Shown: one piece after another, positions 1 through 10,478 of the stretch
Layout: every line of letters begins with the position of its first letter
Numbering within the stretch: the first letter of the stretch is position 1
From: Mycocentrospora acerina
Taxonomy: Eukaryota; Ascomycota; Dothideomycetes; Pleosporales
DNA length: 64,000 nt
Direction: 5' to 3'
Assembly (NCBI GenBank): GCA_022701365.1
Contig: JAKUHH010000064.1
Coordinates: 1-64,000 of the forward strand
Program-made: the position numbers and the translations under genes
The notes under the pieces: generated by a model
What the model saw: the letters and a program-made list of their open reading frames with translations, nothing else
The model's database searches: none
Told to the model about the DNA's origin: nothing

Positions 1-276
1 CAGCTGCCTGCTGCAGGAGCCTTGACCTAAAGGCCTACTATAACAAAATAGACCTACTAGAGAAATAACCTATTATTAGCAAGCTATGTAGTAAGAGCAC
101 TACTACTGTTTTACTAGGCTTCTAGGGCTCTAGAATAAGAGAGCTTAGCCTAGGAGGAAAAGCAGCGCCTTATAGACTAACGTCTCTATAGGCATTATTG
201 TATTTAGTCTAGCTAGTTAGATAGATTAATGCAATATAAATAAAGAAAAAAAAAATTATAAACACTTAGGCACCTG
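1..276 (+). repeat. Dispersed repeat, copy A (5' part cut by window edge)
   Basis: This is the body of a repeat also found at 602-863 and 2872-3133. It starts CAGCTGCCTGCTGCAGGAGC and ends in an A-rich tail after AATGCAATATAAATAAAG, which sets the orientation. The head with stem-loops would lie left of position 1. It carries no coding capacity. A short non-autonomous element copied through RNA (SINE-like) is the best guess, inferred from the A-rich 3' end; no terminal inverted repeats were seen. Confidence 0.7.
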
Positions 277-461
277 CTTTTAAATAATAAATACTATAAT
301 CTAGAAAGAAAATAAATATAGAAAGAGATAGATAGGCTAATATTAGCTGCTATTTTTAATACTAAAGCAAAGTAAATAGCACTGCTTAAGTTTCTACAAA
401 AAACAGAAATAGCAATAGCTAGGTAGCTGCTAGCTGCAGGAGCTCTAGACTAGAAGAGATT

Positions 462-863
462 ACAACATGCAACAGGGGCCTAGCAATAGGCCTCTGCAAT
501 GCACAACAGGGGGGTAGCAATAGCCCACAACAACGAGCAACAGGGGCCTAGCAACAGGCCTCTACAACACACAAAAATAACAAATAGCAACAGCCTAGAT
601 AGCTGCCTGCTGCAGGAGCCTTAACCTAAAGTCCTACTACAACAAAATAGACCTTCTTTAAAATAACCTACTATTAGTAAGCTTTGTAGTAATAGCACTA
701 CTACTATTTTACTAGGCTTCTAGAGCTCTAGAAAAAGAGAGCTTAGCCTAGGAGGAAAAACAGCGCCTTATAGACTAATATCTGCATATGCATTAGAGTA
801 TCTAATCTAGCCTGTTTGATAAATTAATGCAATATAAATAAAGAAAAAAATAATAAAAAAAAA
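462..863 (+). repeat. Dispersed repeat, copy B (full length, head plus body)
   Basis: Roughly 400 bp. The head (462-601) has three related sub-units of about 35 bp, each able to fold as a stem capped by GCAA: 473-496 (10-bp stem with one G-T pair), 511-526, and 542-563. The body (602-863) matches copies A and C and ends in an A-rich tail. A second imperfect hairpin lies in the body, where CTAGGCT pairs with AGCCTAG. No ORF. It is probably a SINE-like or other non-autonomous element; Pol III A and B boxes are not clear. Confidence 0.75.
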
Positions 864-2720
864 GCTTGGTGCTATATGCTCTTGTTTGCAGTTTCTCTAA
901 ATAGGAGATTAGTGCTAGCATAGACTTCTTGTTGTGCTGCAATCTTTGCAGTTTATATAATCTTTTATATAGTGCTCTAAGCTATAGTATTTGCAGCCTA
1001 TTTCTTTACAGCTATCTTTTATATATCCTTACTTATAGTAGCTTAATTAGATCTTTGCTATGCTAAGTATCTTATAAGCTACTAGTTTAGCTCTTTCTTT
1101 TATAGAAGCTATTAATTTTCTAAGAAATAGTGTGTTGTACTCTTATTTATTTTTAACTTTAATAATATTAGAGGTATATCTCTTACAAAGAGTAATTCTA
1201 CTTAGTTTTTTTAGTTTTACTATAAGTGTTAGCTACTTAAGGTTACCTTATATAGTAATATTATTAAATTGTTCTATTTTTATTTTTAGAAAAGCTATAT
1301 TTAATAAAAACTTATTATGTGTAAAGATATTCTAAGTAACTACTTAAATCTAACTCTCTAAATTCTAAATATTTTAGTATTAAAATAAAAGGCTAAAAAT
1401 CTAGCTATCTTAGTTTTTAAGAATAAAATAAGCATTATAAATGTCTATTATTATAAAAATAATAATAATATTAGTAGTATAGCTAATTATAGCTACTATA
1501 AGAGCTTTATGTATAATAGCAGATAGGGTAGTATTTATATTATCTCTCTACTGCAGTATATTTAAACAATGTTAAAACTCTTAATTTATAATTATAATTA
1601 TCTCTTTTTACTCTTGCTGCCCTAGAGTATTTTATAATTATAAATCTTTAATTTATTAAGTATTTTTACTTTTACTACTATTAGTAGCAAAAGTAAAGTC
1701 TGCTAAGCTTGCTAATTAAGTTTATAAATTTATATTTTATTATTTATTATTTACTATATTTTCTTGTTTTTTTTATTTTTAGTGTATAGTATTTTTATAT
1801 TATTATTATAATTAAATTTAGATAGGTTTTATATCTCTTACTTACTTATAAGTAGCAGTATAATTGCAGATAATCTAGCTTTCTACTACTACTTCTGCTT
1901 AAGCTAGCAGCTCTTTAGTAGCTACTCTAGTATTATTATCTGCACTAAGAAGTAGTGTATCTTAAAAAGCTTTAATACCCTATTTTATTAAGTATTCTTA
2001 TCTTTCTCTCTGCTTAGCAGTGCTTATCTAGATTAATAGTCTTTTCTAAACTCTCTTTTTTAGTAAGTGTTGCTCTGTTATTTATTTTTTAAAGCTCTAG
2101 GCTCTTGCTCTATACTAGCAGCTAGCTTATCTTTACTTTCTACTATTTTCTCCTTGTCTAAGTAGAGTATAGCAAAAAGGTTATCTACTCTAGTACTAGG
2201 CCTAGGGCTAGGACTTGCCCTAGCTCTAGTTCTAGGAAATTAAAAATTAGGTAGTTAGGATCTATTTTTAGTATTAGCAGGAGGGCTATTTTTAGCTTCT
2301 TAACCTTCTAGTGTTGTTATAGTCTTAGTGTTAAATATTAAATAATTAACATTGTAAAATTGCAGGATTGTAACCTAGCTGCAAACTACTACCTTAGGCC
2401 CTAAGACTCTAGAAATTAGAGGAGAGACTTTCTGATGTGTGTTGAGATGGTATCTGATAAAATATTGATGCCGCAGGCGTTAGAACAGACGCGCTAAAAA
2501 AGGCAAAGTTGGTGTTTTTTTAGCTTTTTTCTAAGAGCTAGAGTAAATAGCTTTATAAATCTCTATTTTGTCTAGTTTCTTAGATTAGGCCTAAGCTCTG
2601 TTTTGCTTATTGTTATTCTAATCTAGAGAGACTGTAGAGCTAGGTAGATTAGAAAACAGGGTAGTACTAAAAGCAGTACACTGCTTACTAAACTCCTTTA
2701 TAACTAGCATCTCTGGCTAC
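864..2720. other. AT-rich degenerate DNA without genes
   Basis: About 1.9 kb dominated by TA, CTAG and TAGCTA words, with stop codons in all frames. The look is that of repeat DNA worn by C-to-T change (RIP-like), inferred from composition only. A 67-codon open frame at 1132-1335 is hydrophobic and has no recognisable family. A short less AT-rich patch near 2440-2510 interrupts it. I could not assign the remains to a transposon class. Confidence 0.6.
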
Positions 2721-3133
2721 CAACAGGCCACGACAATGTGCAACAGGGGCCTAGCAATAGGCCTTTGCAACGCGCAACAGGGGGCTAGCAATAGCCTGCA
2801 AACAACGTGCAACAGGGGCCTAGCAACAGGCCTCTACAACACACAAAAACAACAAATAGCAACAGCCTAGACAGCTGCCTGCTGCAGGAGCCTTGACCTA
2901 AAGGCCTACTACAACGAAATAGACCTGCTAGAGAAATAAACTATTGTTAGAAAGCCACGTAGTGAGAACACTACTACTGTTTTACTAGGCTTCTAGGGCT
3001 CTAGAATAAGAGAGCTTAGCCTAGGAGGAAAAACAGCGCCTCATAGACTAACATCTGCATAGGCATTATTGTATTTAGTCTAGCTAGTTAGATAGATTAA
3101 TGCAATATAAATGAAGAAAAAAAAAAAAAAAAC
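2721..3133 (+). repeat. Dispersed repeat, copy C (full length, best preserved)
   Basis: Same layout as copy B: a head of three stem-loop units (2744-2767, 2782-2797, 2814-2835), then the body from 2872 with a tail of about 18 A. In the first hairpin a G-C pair of copy B is a G-T pair here, so pairing is kept although the base changed. No coding capacity. Confidence 0.75.
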
Positions 3134-4796
3134 TAGCATCTCTCCTCCTATTGCAGAATATTATAGAGAAGAGACTGTTCTAACTTTTTTTTCTTTTATA
3201 TAGTTAAAAGCCTTTAAAATATCTTTTCTTTATACTTTTTGCAGAAATAGATTCTAGTAGTTAATTTTTACTATTTTTTTATATTTTTTAAATAGCTATT
3301 ATATAGCCTATTTACTTTTATTTTATTTTTAAGCTATAGTATAAGAGGTAGTGTTATAAGGCTTTGCTATAGAGTTTCTTCTAACTTACTAGCTCTTTAC
3401 TTTACTAATACTTTAACTTTATACTTAGCTTTATACTTAGCTTAAGCTTAGAGATTAATTTATTTACTACTATATAAATTATTAGAGTAAATAGCTCTGC
3501 TATACTATTAGTTTTTTTAGTTATGCTAGCTAATATACTAGATCTTCTAGCTATTATTATTTTATTAAAGCCTCTATTTCTAGAAGCTTTTATTATATTT
3601 TATTTTTAGTAAATCTTAGAGCAAGCTTTATATTAAAGATTTCTTAGTCTACTTTTTCTAAAGCATAACATAGGTCTAAAATAGGATTTAAATATATACT
3701 CTATGCAAAAATAGTAAAGTAGCTAATTAGAATGTAGTTAGATCTAGTGTCCTTACTCTTCTGCTAATTTTCTTAAAGGCTATTTCTAATGCCTGCACTA
3801 AAAGCTAGGTTATTTACTTACTTTACTCTAAGACTAGACTTATAGAATATTTACTTCTAGTTATATTTAATAGCTATTAATTATGCTTTTCTAACTACTC
3901 TTTTAGCTACTTAGCCTTTTTATTTAGGTTTTATATAGCAGAATTCTACTATATGTAGTAGTTTTTAAAATTACTTACTAGTAAAAAAAGTTATTTTAAA
4001 TCTATGCTTTAGAGCATTTTTTAATATAGTCTTTTAACTATTAGATTATATTTTAAAGTCTTCTACTTATTTTTTCTTATTAAAGAAGTTTAGTAAAAGA
4101 AAATCTTCTGCTAAGTTTATTATTTTAAGAACTTTTAAATCTTTATCTTAATATATATTAAGCCTTAAGCTATACTTTACACTAGATTTAGTATTAATAT
4201 AAATAGAAGTTTTAAGCTTTCTAGTAGTTTCTAGTAAAACTAGAGTATAGGCAAAGTATTACAGTAAAAATTACTTATCTTATCTATCTAGCTATACACT
4301 AAGTTCTTGCACTAGAATTAGGTCTGCTTTTCTAGCAAATGCTAATTCTAAGAGAGATTATTAAGTCTCTTATTTTCTTCTTATATTATATTATTAAATC
4401 ACAATATCTCCTTTTCTTTTAGATAAAGGAGAATCTAAAATGTCTGTGCTAGAATAAGCGCTTTTTTGTGTACTTATTGTGTAGTAACTAGAGGAGGAGT
4501 AGTGTTATTTTTATTGCTATTGCTGTTGCTATTGCTATTGTCATTACAAAAATAGTTTCTAAAGCTGTAAGTAAAAATAAAAAATGAATAACATTCTAGT
4601 TTCTATAAAATATAAGAAAAATTATAGTAGCAGCCTTTTTATTTTTTAAAAAAAAATAGAATCAAAACAGAAACTAAATAAATAATAATTTAAGTAGTCT
4701 CATATTAGCTGCTATCTTTAGTATTAAATTATGGCTATTATTACTACCTAGGTATTTACAAAAAATAAATTAATAGCAACATTGAAGTAACTGCTA
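3134..4796. other. AT-rich degenerate DNA without genes
   Basis: About 1.7 kb of the same composition as 864-2720. No open frame of useful length and no recognised element. Short CT-rich and A-rich stretches occur, together with a TTGCTATTGCTGTTGC-like simple repeat near 4510-4545. Confidence 0.55.
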
Positions 4797-5030
4797 ACTG
4801 CAAGAGTTTTATTTTAAAGTTCTATATTTACAATAATAAACTTTTAGAACACTTTATATTAATAATGTCTTTTGTAAGAGTGCTACTGTTGTTTTTACTT
4901 ATCTTATAGAACTACAAAAAGGTGAGCTTAGCCTTAAATAAAAGATAGCGCCTTAGAGACTAGTCTCTACACAAGCATTATTATATTTAGTCTAGCTAGG
5001 TAGATAAATCAGTTAAAGAGAATTATTATA
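4797..5030 (+). repeat. Dispersed repeat, copy D (strongly degenerate, body only)
   Basis: Aligns along its length with bodies A to C by shared landmarks in order: a CTGCAAGAG start, an AGAGTGCTACTG segment, a GAGCTTAGCCT segment, a GCGCCTTAGAGACTA segment and a TTTAGTCTAGCTAG end. It has far more T and A than copies B and C, as expected of an older or more heavily mutated copy. The head is missing. Confidence 0.6.
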
Positions 5031-5048
5031 GACAAAAATTTAATAGCC

Positions 5049-5276
5049 GTAACTTAAAAGCCTTCTTTAATAAGAAATAACTACTTAGAAGACTCTATTT
5101 TACTAAGCTATAGAGTAACAATACCGCTACGATTTTACAAGGCATCTAAGGCTTTAGAAAAGAGAGCTTAGCTTAAAAGAAAAGTTAGGACTATATAGAA
5201 AATTTTCTGTATAGGTGTTATAATAATAACTCTAGCTAGTAATGTAAATTAATGTAATATTAATATATAAGAAAAG
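5049..5276 (+). repeat. Dispersed repeat, copy E (degenerate, directly after copy D)
   Basis: Second degenerate body in the same orientation, with the GAGAGCTTAGC and TTAATGTAATATTAATATA landmarks. Its end coincides with the switch from AT-rich to normal base composition at about 5280. Confidence 0.55.
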
Positions 5277-5280
5277 CTTA

Positions 5281-6309
5281 GCCTCCACGTTCCTCTGGTT
5301 AAAGGGTTTGTGCCTTCCTTGTTCTAGCCTAGGGGTTGTAGACCCTGATCGTAATGGTTGCCAGCAGTACTACCAAAAAATAACACGACGGCTAGCGTTT
5401 GCGACGCCATGTTTGATGCACTTGAATCTGATGTCAGAGAAGAAGCTTCCTTGGGAGGTCGCAAGAAGACTTGAAAAGAAGGAATGGAGACTGACCTTCC
5501 AATTGCCACATGGGCATCAACACGCTGCACTCGCCACAAAAGAAGAATCACTCTTCCAGGCAAGAACAACATCTCTATCTGAATGTTTCGCCAAAAACAA
5601 TGGCAAGTGATTTTGTTTTAATAACCACTACCCTGAAAAGGCACTACAAAAAGTGAGCACCATAGATAAAACTTGTGCTCCACGTCGCTAAGAATCATGG
5701 GAATAATCACAATAAGTATAATGACGAGTTCAAGGAGGTGAAGGTTGCAAAGTAAACCCTGCCCTCGTCTTTGCTTTCTTCTGACTACAGAAATGAAGCT
5801 GTTGTATCAACAGCTGACATGCAATATAAATTATTTGTCTCACCGGACCCGATGCGTCGCTTTGTGACATCATATCCTTGCAATCTGAGAAATTTTGTCC
5901 AAGATGAGGTGAAGGCATACCGTTTTCCTCGGTAACGTAAAATGTACAAGATCAATTGAAAGAGGCAGATTGGCGCTACGAAGCAACAAGCAAACCGTGA
6001 GAGCGCAGTGGAAGAGTATTTCGACAATGGAGAAAATTCAATAAGATTATTGGCGTTATACAAGCAGAATCTTAAGCCCTGCAGTATGATGCGTAAGATG
6101 TGATAAACAATCAGGAGAGGTCAACATACTTTGCGTCGTCGATTGATGAATGTGTTAAATTTGCCGAATAGGTCTAAACCGAGCTTGTTCTTTTTTCCAA
6201 AGCTTTCTATGTCATTCGCCACTAGAAACTGCCAGACTCATGATGATGTGATGAGAACGTAAGATCATAAGGAGAGAAAACGATGTAAGCAAAGCAAAGC
6301 CCTCATCAC
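5281..6309. other. Intergenic, no supported gene
   Basis: Normal base composition resumes here. Two overlapping open frames lie on opposite strands (5308-5610 plus, 100 codons; 5324-5572 minus, 82 codons). Neither has a recognisable family, repeat or signal peptide, so neither is called. The right end is 3' flank of ADE12. Confidence 0.4.
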
Positions 6310-7796
6310 CTATGACCTCACCACCATGTGATCACGAGCCGGTCCAACACCAACCCACTTGACCTTGACGCCTACAAAGTTCTCAATGTACTCAATGTAT
6401 TTCCTTGCATTAAGTGGGAGGTCGTAGTAGCTCTTCGCACCTGTAGTGGGCTTCTTCCAGCCAGGCAGTGTCACGTATTGCACCTCGACTTGGGCCAAGA
6501 CATCAATGTTCGACGGGAAACCTTCGAGAACCTCGCCGTTGAAGGAATATGATGTCGCAATCTTGAGCTCGTCAAAATCGTCCAGAATGTCGAGTTTTGT
6601 CAGGTTGAGGGCAGTGTAGTCATTGCAGGCATGCGAGTGCTTGACTACAACAAGATCGAGCCAGCCGCAGCGTCGCTTGCGACCTGTTGTTACGCCGACC
6701 TCGTGACCGACTGATTGGAGTTTTTCGCCTAGCTCGTTAAGCTGCTCAGTGGGGAATGGGCCGCTGCTGTACATTAGAGGCTATTCTACACTTTCCAGGG
6801 CTGGGGAGTACTCACGATCCGACACGAGTGGTGTAGGCTTTGACGACGCCGATGACTTCGTGCAGGGATCGCCAGCCAAGGGTGAGACCCGTGAGAACAC
6901 CTCCTAGGCCAGTGTTTGATGATGTGACGAAAGGATATGTCCCATAGTCGATATCCAGCATGAGGGCGTTTGCGCCTTCGACAAGAATCTTTGCCTTCTT
7001 CTCCTTTGCAGATGCTAGCAATGGGACTTGATCGATAACGTAGGGAGCAAGCTTCTCGCGCAAGTCCTAGTGGAACATGTGAGTTGGATTGTCTTAGGCG
7101 TCACGATTCAAATGGGAAGTCTACCTTGAACTTGGCAATCTCGTCCTCGGGATCGTATTTCAACAGATCGCCGAAGCGCTTCTGGTATCCCGAGGCCATT
7201 CGCCTAAACTTGTCCTCGAAGACCTTCTCGTCGAAGAGGTCGCACATGCGGAGGCCGCTGCGCGTCATCTTGCTGCTATACGTTGGGCCTGCGTCGGGTC
7301 AGCCTCACAGCACGAGCGTCTCTTGCAGCCGCATGACTGACCAATGCCCTTTCTCGTGGTGCCTGTCCCGCAGAGTGTCAGCGCTTCGCCCTCAGAAGTT
7401 CCAGCTGGGTTCCCCACCTATGAAGCCTCCTCCCAGTTCCACCTCCTCGAGGCCATCGGCGAGCTGGTGCACGTCGAACACGACGTGGGCTCGGTCGGAG
7501 ATGAATATTCTGCCCTCGGTGTTCAGTCCGTGCTTGTCCAGCGCCTCGAGCTCCTTGAAGAAGCTGGGCACATGGACCACACAGCCGCTGCCAATGACGT
7601 TGATGCAGTTGGGATTGACGAGGCCGGACGGCAGGATGTGGAAGTCATAGGTGATGCCGTTTGCGACAATCGTGTGGCCGGCGTTGTTGCCGCCCTGGGC
7701 GCGACAGCAGATTTGTGACTCGTGGGCGAGTATGTCAGCGAGCTTGCCCTTGCCTTCATCGCCCCACTGGGCTCCAAGGACAACGGTGATGGACAT
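6310..7796 (-). CDS. ADE12: Adenylosuccinate synthetase (five exons)
   Basis: Joins IMP and aspartate using GTP to give adenylosuccinate, the first committed step from IMP to AMP, in the cytosol. Exons on the minus strand: 7796-7418, 7362-7342, 7288-7125, 7066-6816, 6763-6310; 422 aa, near the usual fungal size. Visible motifs: P-loop GAQWGDEGKGK at 8-18 with catalytic Asp13, His41 in NNAGHT, KAYTTRVGSGPFPTEQL, and a C-terminal GVGPARDHMVVR. Introns 1 and 2 have CTGAC branch sites. Exon 2 is only 21 nt and encodes most of the IMP loop; skipping it would delete TTxKGI. That loop reads TTRKGIGP where the family consensus is TTGKGIGP, so residue 130 is Arg instead of Gly. The last acceptor was chosen at 6764 because it restores VGSGPFP. 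Family assignment is certain; the very short exon is inferred. Confidence 0.95.
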
Positions 7797-8002
7797 GTTC
7801 CGGAGAGTGTGCAGGTGTGCGACTAAAGGTCGGTGGGAGCGGCGACTGGCGATATTTCAATTGCGCATCAATTGCGGGACATGCGAACCGGAGCAGCCCG
7901 AGCAGCTTTTGATGCGTTGCATTAGCTCCTTGTCCAATTAAAAGATTTGCGCGTCAGACGTGTTGCGCTGCGTTGCCGTCTCCGCGCCGGCGTGTGCTAC
8001 GC

Positions 8003-8009
8003 TGACTCA
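8003..8009. promoter_or_regulatory. TGACTCA site upstream of ADE12
   Basis: Palindromic TGACTCA about 207 bp upstream of the ADE12 start. This is the Gcn4/CpcA-type core and contains the TGACTC core bound by Bas1 at yeast purine genes. A role in purine or amino-acid starvation control is inferred only from position and family knowledge. The rest of 7797-8582 holds the 8-bp repeat below and otherwise nothing recognisable. Confidence 0.4.
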
Positions 8010-8072
8010 GAGGGCGTGTTAGCAGGCACGAGGGTCGCTTGTGCACACAGACAACGAATGCTGAGACATTGG

Positions 8073-8134
8073 TTTGCCTGTCTGCCTACTTGCCTACTTG
8101 CCTACTTGCCTGCCTGTCTGCCTGTCTGTCTGCC
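8073..8134 (+). repeat. 8-bp microsatellite (TGCCTACT / TGCCTGTC)
   Basis: About seven units of an 8-bp motif, TGCCTACT passing into TGCCTGTC and shorter CTGT slips. It lies in the upstream region of ADE12, beyond the TGACTCA site. It is in no gene. Confidence 0.8.
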
Positions 8135-8582
8135 CTAGGCGCGGGCAACGCAGTCATTTCTCGATGCCCCGCTATTGCCCCGCCATGCCGACATGAATTC
8201 GCCATCTCCGCTGGACTCCAGGGACACGGACCAATGATGTCACGCGGATACTTCGCTCAGAGCCTCCAGCGTGCCAACTCCATTTGCCAACCCCCCCACG
8301 AGGGCTGGGTCGATATAGGTAGCATTGCCAGGTTGCAGGCGACACGCACTTCAGCCCAGAACTGCAGGAGCATTACGCAAAAACGATCGAGGTAGAATCA
8401 GGAAACGACTGGAAATTGTATATAGTACCTAGTGTGCACTGCGACTATCAAGGAACGAATCTAAAAGCAATAATATCACGCCAACGCTATGCATAGCAGC
8501 AAACAAGACAGTGCCCATCTAACGTCCCACAACATCTCCATCTCTAAAGTCCTCCCAGTGTTCCACCTGTAGATCCCGTCAC

Positions 8583-9122
8583 TCATAGAGGCGGGTTGGG
8601 CAGAATCCAGCCCCCCTGGGATTTCAGAGGATCGACCGCTGGCTGCACAGTAACTGTGTTTTTTGCTTTCGCTTTGTATGCCGCAAGCGTCTTGTCCGAA
8701 CTGAAGTTTTGGTTGATGACTCCAGACATGCCGCTCTGGCAGTGATTACCAACTGTTTGGGAGCAGTAGTACCAGAAGGGATTCTTGTCCTTCACCATAA
8801 AGCTGAACACTTTGGGAGCCTCACCAACCATGGTTGCGAAGTTGAAGCCAGAGAACACAGATTGGCCGCCGCCAAGAGGCTCGCAGGGTTTGTCGAAGGA
8901 AGATTGAGTAAATGTGTGGTTCTTGGGCAGGAAGTGTACTTCAATCATGTCGCCAATCTCGGCCACAACATTTTCAGGCTCAAAGTGAAGCCCAGCATTG
9001 GCGGTGGTACTGCCGGCAAAGATACGATGAATAACGCCGGTGCTGCGAGTATTTTGTGGTGCAGCAGCAGTGAAGCCCAAGATTGCTGAGGCAGCAATAG
9101 CAATGAAAGTGAAGGCAACCAT
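8583..9122 (-). CDS. Secreted cupredoxin-domain protein
   Basis: Single exon, 179 aa. A signal peptide covers about residues 1-20 (hydrophobic run ending in TAAA). The rest is one blue-copper fold domain as in fungal extracellular serine-rich or phytocyanin-like proteins. All four type 1 copper ligands are visible: His69 (NHTF), Cys120 (WYYC), His127 and Met132 (NHCQSGM). Cys80 and Cys128 are placed for the usual disulfide. There is no C-terminal GPI signal and no long Ser/Thr-rich tail, so the product should be a small soluble secreted protein. The substrate or partner is unknown; electron transfer or copper binding at the wall is inferred. Confidence 0.9.
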   Translation of the reverse strand: MVAFTFIAIAASAILGFTAAAPQNTRSTGVIHRIFAGSTTANAGLHFEPENVVAEIGDMIEVHFLPKNHTFTQSSFDKPCEPLGGGQSVFSGFNFATMVGEAPKVFSFMVKDKNPFWYYCSQTVGNHCQSGMSGVINQNFSSDKTLAAYKAKAKNTVTVQPAVDPLKSQGGWILPNPPL

Positions 9123-10478
9123 GATGATCGTCTGCGTGATTGGATATTTGAGTAAAAAGCTGATTTTGCTTTTAAAAAAAATTAAAAGAATAGGGCACTT
9201 GGCAGATAAGAGAGGATGTTACTTTGCTACTGGAACTGCTGTGGATGATGTGATGATGAATGTATTCGAGCAAGATTCACTTAATATACATATCAATCAG
9301 GTCGGCCTCTATCACTGTCAGCAAATGCTGATGCCATCTATAGCCTCCGGATGTGGTAGCTGCCGTGAGAGTGTATGTAAGCTGCAACTTATGATTGCTG
9401 TTTAAGTAAACTCAGCCTCAAGCGTTGAGGTCAGATGGAACGGCGGAAGGTCTGAAGAACCAGCACGTCCTCTTGACGCCCACGTCACTCTCAAATTTAT
9501 CGAATTCAAGCCAATAAAAGAATCGACCCAACATGACGGCATTGTAAATAAATCAAAATTACATTATTGACATGGCTCAGCCATAAGAAGAGTGTTGAAA
9601 TAGGATGTGCTGACATACACTCAGCCGCTATTATTAGTCGCCTAGTTTGCACAGCTTTCTCACCCAGCACGGCCATGAATGACATAAGCGCATCTCAACC
9701 TCTCTTGAGTTAAACATGTTCGTCGAAATAGTTTTGTGTCCTCTTAAATTTACTTTGTATTGACAAATCTGACTTAGTGCGTGCAAATCTCACTCGAGAA
9801 GTCACCATGTAGCACCTCAAGCTAAGTCTGCTCATGTTCAGCATCATCTCATCCCAAGATACTAGTTTGGCTATTGAGATGTCATCGATAAAAGCAACTA
9901 CACGGTGTTCCAGCTGTCCCCGGCTCGCGGTATTTCAGCCTCTACGTAACGATCCCATCTTTCTGAACACGACAGCATGCTGCACTATGGTAGCTTGCAA
10001 ATGCCTAGACTGCACCGCCTCGTTTCGCTAGCAACTTGGAGATGCAGCAGTCGAGATTACGCCCGCCGATCGACCGGCGTCAGAAGACACCGTGTAAGCG
10101 CTGAGCGCGCACCCCACTGTGCGCACCCCGTCATCGGCTTCATTTGTGTACGAGGAAGATTTAGCAGCACAAGATATTGCAGCATACACAAACTTTCGCC
10201 CGAAGACTAGAGATTTACAACCGAGCATAGTGAAGCAGAAGCAGCATACAGTTTTCACGATGCGACACTGGTGTTGGGTTGTCGACAAGGGGCGAGATCC
10301 TTCGTAGTAGGGCGGCACAGCATCCACGTTTCACGGAACATCATTGGTGTTCATATCACATATGTGCTGAGGTTCTAACCCTTCGGTTCGTTAGCAAGGC
10401 TGTGCCGTGTCTGCTGTCGAGAGATCAAAATGCCATCGATTCCACCATATGTCTCCATGAACGTGTCGCGCCGCCAAT
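9123..10478. other. Intergenic, nothing recognised
   Basis: 1.36 kb between the cupredoxin gene (transcribed leftward) and the DUF3433 gene (rightward), so it should hold both promoters. A poly-A run at 9173-9182 is the only simple sequence. Short open frames on both strands show no family signal. Confidence 0.5.

Noticed and set aside
1132..1335. 67-codon hydrophobic open frame in the AT-rich block
   Set aside because: Composition alone (TTA, ATA codons) explains it; no family, and neighbouring DNA is degenerate repeat.
5308..5610. Overlapping open frames on both strands just right of the AT-rich block
   Set aside because: Neither has a recognisable domain; overlap on opposite strands means at most one is real, and there is no support for either.
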